Of a stretch of DNA of 64,000 bases, positions 51,646 to 58,946 are shown piece after piece. Made by a program: the position numbers and the translations under genes. The stretch comes from Microseira sp003486305. Lineage in GTDB: Bacteria; Cyanobacteriota; Cyanobacteriia; Cyanobacteriales; Aerosakkonemataceae. The stretch spans positions 12,065 to 76,064 of the forward strand of contig DALYJX010000007.1 of NCBI GenBank assembly GCA_031969655.1, in the 5' to 3' direction. The first letter of the stretch is position 1. Each line of letters begins with the position of its first letter. The notes beneath the pieces were generated by a model that saw nothing but the letters and a program-made list of their open reading frames with translations, ran no database searches and was not told the origin of the DNA.

Positions 51646-52326
51646 CTAACGACTGGTACTAGCTAAAGGCTTCGGTGCTACTTCGGCACTCGTTTCCTGT
51701 AAAGGAGGACGCAAACAAAGATAAGCCACCGAACCAATTAAAGGCAGCAGTGACACTCCCCAAAACACGAAGTCATTTTTGATACTGCGCCGCGCCATAT
51801 CATCGCCCAGCAGCGTTGGAAATAACAAACAAAACAGACAAAATGCCAAACTCATACCATTAATAAATCGGCTGGTTTGGAACTGATAAATAAACTCTCC
51901 CCAATCTCCAAACAGCAAAGCATAACCTAGTAAAACTACAGTACTTAAAGCAAGGCCGACGCTCGTCAGGCGCGAATCTAGCAGCTTTATTAAACCATCT
52001 TTTTCCCCAGAAAATTCTTGATTCGATTCGCGCAAAGCTAAATAAGGAATTAAGCCAATGACTCCCGTTGCGGAGGAGGCTAAAACAAAAGGCCATGCCG
52101 GAATTTTTTGCATCCTGCCATCAGCGAAAATCAGACAACTGTAGATTTGTATCCAGATGCCAATCAGGGAAAATAATGATAAAATAATTGGATTAATTTC
52201 TAACCAATTACCTGTAAATAAGTTTTTAAGCAACTTAATTGTACTTGGTTGAGGAGGCGGAGCCAAAAACAGAATATAGGCAATAAATCCTATCCAGATC
52301 AACCACAATGCAATTTTCCTAGTCAT
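51646..52326 (-). CDS. Membrane protein of a three-copy family, paralogue 2
   Basis: A 226-residue protein with the same six-segment layout: MTRKIALWLIWIGFIAYILF, PPPQPSTIKLLKNLFTGN, FADGRMQKIPAWPFVLASSA, NQEFSGEKDGLIKLLDSRLT, GDDMARRSIKNDFVFWGVSL and IGSVAYLCLRP. Compared with the other copies it has lost one Asp in the DDD loop. Function unknown. A heptamer tract lies immediately upstream at 52326. Confidence 0.8.
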   Translation of the reverse strand: MTRKIALWLIWIGFIAYILFLAPPPQPSTIKLLKNLFTGNWLEINPIILSLFSLIGIWIQIYSCLIFADGRMQKIPAWPFVLASSATGVIGLIPYLALRESNQEFSGEKDGLIKLLDSRLTSVGLALSTVVLLGYALLFGDWGEFIYQFQTSRFINGMSLAFCLFCLLFPTLLGDDMARRSIKNDFVFWGVSLLPLIGSVAYLCLRPPLQETSAEVAPKPLASTSR

Positions 52327-52769
52327 GTTGGTAATTGGTAATGGGTAATGGGTAATTGGTAATCGGGAAGGAATTATATCATTTTCGGTAGCGGCGGGTT
52401 TTACGAGAGATTTATTGTAGGGGCGGGTAATACCTGCCCATTCACTATAGCGGATTGCAGCCGTATGAGGTACGGCTTTGTTTATATAGCGGCAGCGTTA
52501 ACGCTGCCGCTATTGCATTCAAAGCGATAACGCTTTCCCTTACTCGCTTGCTATCTGCTGTAGACCCATGAGATATTTCGTTAAACCCTTCCTTAGCTTG
52601 CTTATTAAGTAGGAGCCTGCGACTTGCGATCGCAGGCTGGAGAACGGACATATGCAAGGTTATAAATGAATTCTAAAGTAAATCTATAATTGCATATATC
52701 TATCTTTAGTTAAATCTAAAAAATAGGCCAAAAGAGAGAGGAAAAACCCTCTCCCTTTGCTTTTAACGC
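52327..52769. other. Intergenic region with repeats
   Basis: 443 bases. It starts with a heptamer tract (52326-52360), then a short GTAGGGGCGGGTAATACC fragment (52418-52435) and the TA-flanked element copy 5 (52448-52560). The last 100 bases contain an AGGGAGAGGGTTTTTCCTCT-type inverted stretch (52730-52760) that may terminate the gene at 52770. Confidence 0.6.
52448..52560. mobile_element. TA-flanked palindromic MITE-like element, copy 5
   Basis: A 113-bp element between TA at 52446-52447 and 52561-52562. Ends TAGCGGATTGC and GCTATCTGCTG are inverted repeats. The core is GGCAGCGTTAACGCTGCC and the internal AAAGCGATAACGCTTTCCCT is shared with the partial copy at 61134. Confidence 0.88.
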
Positions 52770-53459
52770 TTAGCGCGTGGTGCTAGCAACGGTTTCCGCT
52801 TCTACCTCTGGGGAAGATTCTGGAAGCGAAGGACGCAAGCAAAGATAGAGAAGTGGTCCAAATAAAGGAATCAGCGATACACCCCAAAAAACTAACGGAT
52901 TTTTGATGCCGCGCCGCGCCATATCATCGCCTAACAAAGCGGGAAATATGAGACATAGCAGACAAAAATCTAAACTCATTACGTGGATAAAGCGATCGCT
53001 CCTCCACTGTTGGATAAAATCTGCCCAATTACCATCGCGCAAACCATAAGCAACAATCCCAACTGTAACCACCGTGAGAATAAAACCCGTAAACCGGGAG
53101 TCCAATATCTTCAGAGTAATATTCTTACTGCCAACAAAACCTGGATTGGGTTCGCGCAAACCTAAATAAGGTAATATCGCAAAAGCACCCACTCCAAACG
53201 ACAAACCTGTAAACAACCATGCGGGTTGTTTTTGTCCCCTACCATCAGCCAACAGCAGACAAGCATAAATCATAGGCCAAACGCCCATAATATTGAACAG
53301 GGAGACAATTAAAGAATTAATCCCTTGCCAATTTCCCGTAGAAAGATTTTTGATCAACTCAGGCGTATCTGGTTGATTGGGAGGCGCTAACAAAAATGCG
53401 TAGCAGACAAATCCAATCCACAATAACCAAAAAGCAACTTTTCTCACCATTCTCTTCAT
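52770..53459 (-). CDS. Membrane protein of a three-copy family, paralogue 3
   Basis: A 229-residue protein: MVRKVAFWLLWIGFVCYAFL (from Met4), PPNQPDTPELIKNLSTGN, GVWPMIYACLLLADGRGQKQ, EPNPGFVGSKNITLKILDSR, GDDMARRGIKNPLVFWGVSL and PLFGPLLYLCLRPSL. It is closest to paralogue 2 in sequence. The start may be 53459 or 53450. Function unknown. It lies 36 bases downstream of hrcA on the same strand, so it may be read through from the heat-shock regulator gene. Confidence 0.82.
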   Translation of the reverse strand: MKRMVRKVAFWLLWIGFVCYAFLLAPPNQPDTPELIKNLSTGNWQGINSLIVSLFNIMGVWPMIYACLLLADGRGQKQPAWLFTGLSFGVGAFAILPYLGLREPNPGFVGSKNITLKILDSRFTGFILTVVTVGIVAYGLRDGNWADFIQQWRSDRFIHVMSLDFCLLCLIFPALLGDDMARRGIKNPLVFWGVSLIPLFGPLLYLCLRPSLPESSPEVEAETVASTTR

Positions 53460-53495
53460 TCTCTGCGTTCTCTGCGCCTGGATCGGTTCAAAAAA

Positions 53496-54572
53496 TTAAC
53501 TTAACGCTTCAGAGAGATAATCTGCCGCAGCTTCTACTACAGCGATCGCATTCTCATAAACCATCCGCGTTGGTCCCAAAACCCCTACACTTCCTACGGG
53601 CATCTCACCTTGCCGATAAGTAGCACTAATCAACGTACAAGTGCGGATTGGTTCTAGAGTATTTTCCGCGCCAATTCGCACCGTTACCCGCTTTCCTAAC
53701 TGTTTGCTAGCAGGTGATTCAAATATTAAAGGCCACAACTGCTCTTGCTCTTCTTCCAATAGGTGGATCAACGTTTGCACTTGCTGCAATTCAGAAAATT
53801 CTGGTTGACGTAATACCTCGGACACGCCGCGAATCAGAATTTGCGTGCCGCCAGCGCTTGGTTGAAATCGATCGATGACTTCTGTTAGTAAATTTTTCAG
53901 AAATTCCGCGTATTGTTGAAATTCCCGATCGACTTGAGTCCAATCTAAAGAAGCAATTTCAGAAAGACTTCTTCCCCTTAGCTGACTATTCAAAAAGTTA
54001 GACAGAATCTGCAACTCTCGATCTAAAATCTCTTCATCGAGTTGGGCGCTATCCTCGGTTTGGGGTAATTGCATCAACACCGATTGCGTTTCATAATGCT
54101 CGGTGACCACAATCAGCATCACCCGTCCGGTTTCAATTTGCACCAGTTGCAAATGTCGCAATTGGTTAGTCCGAGTCTGAGGCATCGTAATCAGGGTAAT
54201 ATAACCGCTGATTGTCGCCAGGATTTGAGCAGCACCCTGCAAAAGTGCCTCCAAACTCCAATTTTTTTGCTGCAATCGATCTTGTAACAACTGTTCCACC
54301 TGGCGGGCTAGGGGTTCTGAAGGCGTAATCAGCTGGTCAACGTAAATTCGGTAACCAGAGTCCGAGGGCACCCGTCCCGCTGACGTATGGGGTTGATACA
54401 ACAAACCCGCTTTTTCTAAAACGCCCATCGCGTTGCGAATCGTCGCTGGGCTAACGCTAAGGTTAAATTCGTCTACCAACGCTTTCGATCCCACGGGTTC
54501 TGCCGTTGCGATGTAGTGACGTACCGTCGCCCAAAGAACTTGTTGTTGTCTGTCAGTCAAATGGATTTGCAT
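53496..54572 (-). CDS. hrcA: Heat-inducible transcription repressor HrcA
   Basis: A 358-residue repressor of the groESL/dnaK heat-shock regulon that binds the CIRCE inverted repeat. The winged-helix N-terminus is LTDRQQQVLWATVRHYIATA, EPVGSKALVDEFNLSVSPAT and IRNAMGVLEKAGLLYQPHTS (residues 5-65); the conserved AGRVPSDSGYRIYVD follows. The GAF-like core and the C-terminal SATYRQGEMPVGSVGVLGP motif are intact. No CIRCE site is seen near the gene. A rhodanese gene, often beside hrcA in cyanobacteria, lies about 1 kb upstream. Confidence 0.96.
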   Translation of the reverse strand: MQIHLTDRQQQVLWATVRHYIATAEPVGSKALVDEFNLSVSPATIRNAMGVLEKAGLLYQPHTSAGRVPSDSGYRIYVDQLITPSEPLARQVEQLLQDRLQQKNWSLEALLQGAAQILATISGYITLITMPQTRTNQLRHLQLVQIETGRVMLIVVTEHYETQSVLMQLPQTEDSAQLDEEILDRELQILSNFLNSQLRGRSLSEIASLDWTQVDREFQQYAEFLKNLLTEVIDRFQPSAGGTQILIRGVSEVLRQPEFSELQQVQTLIHLLEEEQEQLWPLIFESPASKQLGKRVTVRIGAENTLEPIRTCTLISATYRQGEMPVGSVGVLGPTRMVYENAIAVVEAAADYLSEALS

Positions 54573-54982
54573 AGATTTGTCAAGCGGCAGTAGCGTTTTA
54601 TCGAATTATTAAAAAATTGCTGCGATCGCGCCCAATCTTTTCTCAAATTTGATATAGGATAATAACAAAATTCCCACGGTTTCGCATAGAGCGCCGGACA
54701 GATTCAAATTCTATCTATCGAAGTAGGGCATTTTTTGATATAATATTACGTTCAGCAAAAATAGCGGCTAAACTTGCATCAAGTCACTTACTAGATTTTC
54801 CCAGCCGATTGGGTGGGCAATGGTAGCAAGTAATACAGAGATTTTATGCGATCGCTGCTAAGTTCCGCGCCAGGAGGGGAAACTACTGGCAAGTTTTCGC
54901 GAATGCACCCCTAGCACCATAGATGGCTTCACTTCTAAGATAGCAAAGCCGAGGCTGATGTGGGTTGACCGTACAACCAGAG
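54573..54982. other. Intergenic region upstream of hrcA
   Basis: 410 bases with no supported gene. The part next to 54573 should contain the hrcA promoter. A TGATATAATATTA stretch at 54737-54749 is -10-like but its direction is uncertain. A GCGATCGC site lies at 54849. No long palindrome and no CIRCE-like TTAGCACTC repeat was seen. Confidence 0.45.
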
Positions 54983-55408
54983 TTATAGGTTCCGTTTTTG
55001 TAAAAAATAGCGTTGATGACCGGGTGGGAAATCTTGGAGAGTGCCAAATATTTGATATCCGAGTTTTTGGTAAAAACCAAGCGCTTGAAAGCTAAACGTA
55101 TCGAGATAACAATGATGACAACCGCGCTTTTTGGCTTCGGCTTCTGCTTTTAGCATTAATTCCCGTCCATATCCTTGACCTCGCAGCGCTTCGCTCACCC
55201 AAAGTTGGGAAACGAACATCCATTCCCAATAGGTTTCGCCGACCAAACCACCAACAATTTTGCCATCACTATCTCGAATAAAAATTGCCAGTTGATAGGA
55301 GATATCTTCACCTACCTGGGAGGCGTTGTAGTCAACCAGGTTTCTGATAAAAGTACGAATATCTTCTTGGGTTGGATTCTCCTCAACCTTGATGGTTAAG
55401 TCTGTCAT
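54983..55408 (-). CDS. GNAT-family N-acetyltransferase
   Basis: A 141-residue acyltransferase: ENPTQEDIRTFIRNLVDYNA, DGKIVGGLVGETYWEWMFVS and LWVSEALRGQGYGRELMLKA with the acetyl-CoA loop RGQGYG, then CHHCYLDTFSFQALGFYQKL and GYQIFGTL. The substrate is unknown; the sequence fits small-molecule or antibiotic-type GNATs. The stop at 54983 and start at 55408 are clear. Confidence 0.88.
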   Translation of the reverse strand: MTDLTIKVEENPTQEDIRTFIRNLVDYNASQVGEDISYQLAIFIRDSDGKIVGGLVGETYWEWMFVSQLWVSEALRGQGYGRELMLKAEAEAKKRGCHHCYLDTFSFQALGFYQKLGYQIFGTLQDFPPGHQRYFLQKRNL

Positions 55409-55439
55409 TTTGTGGGGGCAGGTTTTAAGGAGTTTAAAA

Positions 55440-55497
55440 GCGTGCTACGCCTTGCTTTGTTTGTATAGACCTACCCTTGCAGGGTAGGTCTATGTGA
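55440..55497. repeat. Partial TA-type element core (GACCTACCC palindrome)
   Basis: The palindrome AGACCTACCC facing GGGTAGGTCT is flanked on one side by GCTTTGTTTGTAT, as in the TA-flanked elements. The outer ends are missing. This is a further core variant of that family. Confidence 0.6.
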
Positions 55498-55546
55498 ATT
55501 TTACCCACAAATTTGGCTCGACCCGCCCCCAAGCAGCTGTATCAAG

Positions 55547-55906
55547 TTAATAGCGCGGAACTGAAGGATCGACCAAGATAGAATAAGCATCAATCCCGCC
55601 GACTACATTTTTAACGTTGGTGAACCCCTGATTCATCAACCATTGGCACATTTGAGCCGATCTAACGCCGTGGTGACACATAACGAGAGTTTCTGCATTA
55701 GGATCGAAGCGGGTTTGGATCTGCCCAGACCAAGAGTTGAATTCGCTTAAAGGGAGGACGGAAAAGCCATCGACGTGAGCGATCGCTACCTCATCTGGTT
55801 CTCGGACATCGATTAACTGTATCCCATCCGTGGCAGATGCTAGACGGCTAGCCAATTCCTCAACACCGATCTCAGGGATAGACTGACTAAAAAATTGAGC
55901 AGACAC
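55547..55906 (-). CDS. Rhodanese-like domain protein
   Basis: A 119-residue single-domain rhodanese. It has GIQLIDVREPDEVAIAHVDG (the CH2-A motif), FSVLPLSEFNSW, and the active-site loop VMCHHGVRSAQMCQWLMNQG with the catalytic Cys in CHHGVRS. It would transfer sulphur or act as a persulphide carrier. It lies on the same strand as hrcA, separated from it by the GNAT gene. Confidence 0.92.
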   Translation of the reverse strand: MSAQFFSQSIPEIGVEELASRLASATDGIQLIDVREPDEVAIAHVDGFSVLPLSEFNSWSGQIQTRFDPNAETLVMCHHGVRSAQMCQWLMNQGFTNVKNVVGGIDAYSILVDPSVPRY

Positions 55907-55938
55907 TCGCTTTGGCAGAAACCTACATTCAAACTATA

Positions 55939-56205
55939 TCAATCCTGGGAACGATGAGCTTGTCTTTTCTCCTGCATAAACTGCTTAAAGGCTAGCTGGC
56001 GATTTTCCATAAACTGATGCCAAAAACCAGGATAGATATCGTCCATCGTTTTTGCGATCGCCCAGACTTCCATCCCCATCAGATTGTATAGCGACCGATC
56101 CGCCCGTTGCAGCTCTTCGATCCGCTGTTGCAAATCTGTATCTGATGCTTCTGTTGCCGTTTCTTCCTCTGATTTATCGAGTTGACGCGATTTTAGTTCC
56201 AGCAT
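55939..56205 (-). CDS. Small hypothetical protein
   Basis: An 88-residue protein with a charged N-terminus (KSRQLDKSEEETATEASDTD), a helix (LQQRIEELQRADRSLYNLMG) and a conserved-looking end (MEVWAIAKTMDDIYPGFWHQ, FMENRQLAFKQFM). It resembles small proteins found in many cyanobacteria, but I cannot name a family. The gap of 32 bases to the rhodanese gene, same strand, suggests an operon. Confidence 0.68.
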   Translation of the reverse strand: MLELKSRQLDKSEEETATEASDTDLQQRIEELQRADRSLYNLMGMEVWAIAKTMDDIYPGFWHQFMENRQLAFKQFMQEKRQAHRSQD

Positions 56206-56618
56206 TGCGATCGCCCCCAGGTTGATCCAAATTTAATACTATATCGTAATATCCACTAGCCACTATGTATTAATGGCTACACTGATATCCAAAGTTTTCA
56301 AGGTAAATCTCTGGTTTAACCTTGATATTCTGATGCTGCAAGTTAGCTGTTAATGCGTAGCCTGCGATACTAATCAAGTTTAAGCAATCTGGCTGGGGTT
56401 AGACCCGTAAAAAAATATAATTTAAGGTAATTTGATTAAAGCTTTAAGATTTTCTGAGATTCTTGACAATTCGCAGCAATAGTGGTAATCATTGCGGTAC
56501 GCTCGAATCCCCGTGTTTAGACGTGTAACTAATTGCAAAATCTTTGCTTAAAGCTTAAATCAATTAAACCTACTTAACTCCGTGTTATGGTAATTGCAGT
56601 TGAGTTAAGTAGGTTTTA
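56206..56618. other. Intergenic region with the left part of an IS607 element
   Basis: 413 bases, AT-rich. The last 53 bases hold a perfect 15-base inverted repeat ahead of tnpA (56566-56616). The start of the element is not obvious. No gene is supported. Confidence 0.5.
56566..56616. promoter_or_regulatory. Perfect 15-bp inverted repeat before tnpA
   Basis: Arms AAACCTACTTAACTC (56566-56580) and GAGTTAAGTAGGTTT (56602-56616) with a 21-base loop, ending two bases before the tnpA ATG. It may be an operator for TnpA, a translation-blocking hairpin, or the element's recombination region. Confidence 0.6.
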
Positions 56619-57272
56619 ATGCAGCATGTCACCCCCAAGGAAGCGGCTAAAATCCTTGGTGTCCACGTCTCTAGCCTCAGAAGGTGGGAAAATGAAGGAA
56701 AGCTTAAAGCAATCCGTACACCAGGCGGTCAAAGGAGATTCATCCTTGAAGAAGTCGAGAAAGTCGGAGGAATGCCCAGGACAATTAGAACTGTTTGCTA
56801 CGGAAGGGTTTCGACTCACTCCCAACAAGATGATTTGCAACGACAACTTGAGCATTTACGCACAAGATACCCAGAGGCTGAAATCATTTCAGAAGTTGGA
56901 AGCGGACTCAATTTTAGGCGGAAAAAATTCCTCTCAATTCTGGAACGAGTCATCGATGGTGATATCCAGCGTCTTGTCGTTGCCCACCCCGATAGACTTG
57001 TCCGGTTCGGATACGAATTGGTTAAGTGGTTATGCGAAAAGTTTGAGTGTGAACTCATGGTTCTCAATGACCGCAAACTCAGTCCAGAAGCCGAACTCAT
57101 TCAAGATATGTTGTCCATCATCCACTGTTTCTCTAGTAGGTTATACGGACTCAGAAAATACAAACTCTCGCTCAAAGAAGACTTACAAAAAGAAGCCCCG
57201 TCACTCGAAATCTACACAGGAATCGACAAAGCCTCAGCCGAACAGTGTACTAAAAATCAGGCTATATCCTAG
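56619..57272 (+). CDS. IS607-family serine recombinase TnpA
   Basis: An intact 217-residue transposase: N-terminal MerR-like HTH (HVTPKEAAKILGVHVSSLRR, WENEGKLKAIRTPGGQRRF), a serine-recombinase domain with the nucleophile in VCYGRVSTHSQQDDLQRQLE, EVGSGLNFRRKKFLSILERV, AHPDRLVRFGYELVKWLCEK, and the C-terminal IIHCFSSRLYGLRKYK. IS607 enzymes act through a circular intermediate and choose loosely matched GG targets. A second open frame covers almost the whole gene, as in the pseudogene copy at 15577. It may be active on its own. Confidence 0.94.
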   Translation: MQHVTPKEAAKILGVHVSSLRRWENEGKLKAIRTPGGQRRFILEEVEKVGGMPRTIRTVCYGRVSTHSQQDDLQRQLEHLRTRYPEAEIISEVGSGLNFRRKKFLSILERVIDGDIQRLVVAHPDRLVRFGYELVKWLCEKFECELMVLNDRKLSPEAELIQDMLSIIHCFSSRLYGLRKYKLSLKEDLQKEAPSLEIYTGIDKASAEQCTKNQAIS

Positions 57273-58413
57273 CAAGGAATTGCACAAAGTATGGAAGCGT
57301 TGGTTAGCAGCATAACGCTACTATTACAACGAAACAATTACTTTATTACGAGTTTTTGATGGGGTACAGAAAGTTAGTGCAAAGCAACTTGATAAGTTGT
57401 TACAGCAAATAGAAACTATACCTGAATGGGTAAAAACAATACCTGGGCATCAACGTCAAGAAGCATGTTTCGAGGCATACGACGCATGTAATCGAGCTAA
57501 AAAAGATGGGGGTGAAGCGAAGTTAAAATCAGTCAAAGCAACAAGCCAAGCCATCCAGTTTAAAGTTGGTAACTTCAAAAATGGTACTTGGTATCCACGC
57601 ACGACAAAAGGATTAAAATTTACTACATTCGGTCAATCTGTTCCCTATCAATGCGAGTCTGGTACAGAACTTGTATATCGTCGTGGTAAATGGTTCGGTT
57701 GCTTTCCTCAGCACAAAGAAGTTGTCACAACTGAAATGGATAGGGTAATAGCTTTAGACCCAGGCAATCGCACTTTCTTGACTGGTTTTGATGGAGAGAA
57801 TGTCTTAGAGATTGGAAAGGGAGATATCGGGCGCATACAAAGATTGTGTCAGCACCTTGACAATCTAATAAGTCGTTCTACCAAAACAACATGTCGTAAA
57901 CGCTCTAAGATGCGGATTGCTGCTAGCCGCGTCAGGGAAAGAATCGAGAATATAATCAAAGATTTGCACAACAAAGCTGTTAATTTGCTAGTCAATTCTT
58001 ACAAGGTAATATTCTTGCAAACTTTTGATTCGAGTCTTATGGTAATCAAAAAGCGTAGCGGCAATCAGCGCAAAATTAACAGCAAGTCAGTCCGTCAAAT
58101 GCTAACTCTTTCTCATTATCGGTTTGAGCAGCATCTTAAACAAGCCGCATCAAGAAAAGGTGTAATAGTCGTTCTTTGTAACGAGTCTTACACTTCCAAA
58201 ACCTGCGGCAACTGCGGTCATGTTCACCATAAACTAGGTGGCAACAAAATTTTTAAATGTCCACATTGCGGAACTCAAATTTCTCGCGATGCAAATGGCG
58301 CACGTAATATTTTATTACGTGCTTTGCAAGCAACTGCCTTTACCGTGACGCATGATTATATCGTGCTTTCCGATTCGTCGGAATTGACGGATGCCGTAGT
58401 TAATCACGTTTAA
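57070..58413 (+). pseudogene. IS607 tnpB (RuvC-type RNA-guided nuclease), in-frame stop
   Basis: The frame runs from within tnpA (possible ATG 57070) through LKIRLYPSKELHKVWKRWLA to a TAA at 57313-57315, then RYYYNETITLLR and on to 58413. The main part has RuvC-I IALDPGNRTFLTGF, a RuvC-II region FLQTFDSSLMV, a zinc finger (CGNCGHVHH, CPHCG) and RuvC-III SRDANGARNILLRAL. A 338-residue piece could be made from TTG 57397 but would lack the N-terminal wedge domain. In the RuvC-II region the usual PTFE-like Glu is Asp. It is probably inactive. Confidence 0.85.
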
Positions 58414-58418
58414 GCGTT

Positions 58419-58754
58419 TTGATTAGCTTAAAAGTTGCACAGTGGCTGGAGTATTTCGGGAAAGCGTTTGATGTGCCAGTGATTACTGTTGCGCCTCATT
58501 ACACCTCTCAAAATTGCTCCAACTGTGGACAAGAAGTTAAGAAATCCTTGTCCATTCGCACTCATAAATGTCCACATTGCGGTTACTTAGATGACCGCGA
58601 TACGAATGCTGCCATCAACATTTTGATCAAAGCATTGCAAGGTCTAGCACAACTACCGAGGGGCACTCGGAAAGTAAAGTCTGGGGAGAGATTGACCTCT
58701 GCTGAGGATGGGAAACCAGCTTCTAGTAAGTCGGCTCGACGAGCCAGAAACTAA
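58419..58754 (+). pseudogene. C-terminal fragment of a second tnpB, from another element
   Basis: The frame encodes VAQWLEYFGKAFDVPVITVA, HYTSQNCSNCGQEVKKSLSI, RTHKCPHCGYLDDRDTNAAI and NILIKALQGLAQLPRGTRK, which is the zinc-finger and RuvC-III end of a TnpB of a different (IS605/IS1341-like) subgroup than the one just before it. The first two thirds of that gene are missing. It runs into a right-end hairpin (58770-58802), so an older element end is fused directly behind the IS607 tnpB. Confidence 0.85.
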
Positions 58755-58815
58755 GAGCAGTGATGTTGGGAATCCCCACCCGAGCGCGTAAGCAGGGTGG
58801 GGAGGATGTCAAGTA
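58755..58815 (+). ncRNA. Right end and probable omega (re)RNA 3' stem of an IS605-type element
   Basis: Just after the tnpB fragment lies GAATCCCCACCC, a 13-base loop and GGGTGGGGAGGATGTCAAG. The stem CCCCACCC/GGGTGGGG followed by GGATGTCAA is a typical right-end hairpin of cyanobacterial IS200/IS605 elements, where it forms the 3' part of the RNA guiding TnpB; the guide would start just outside, near 58815. Its partner nuclease is only a fragment here, so it is probably a relic. Confidence 0.65.
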
Positions 58816-58946
58816 AGTATGTATTTTAAAGCTTTCATAAAGCTAATTTAAAGATTTCATAATTTTTAGGTAAAAGTACTTTCTGTAGCCCAGAATACCG
58901 GAAACTCACCTGTATAGTGGAAGTACGATCCCCAAGGGGGTTATAT

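Noticed and set aside
53496..54982. CIRCE operator for HrcA
   Set aside because: Searched by eye for TTAGCACTC and GAGTGCTAA near hrcA and found neither.
54883..55080. Minus-strand open frame after the GNAT gene
   Set aside because: Overlaps the GNAT gene in another frame and has no family features.
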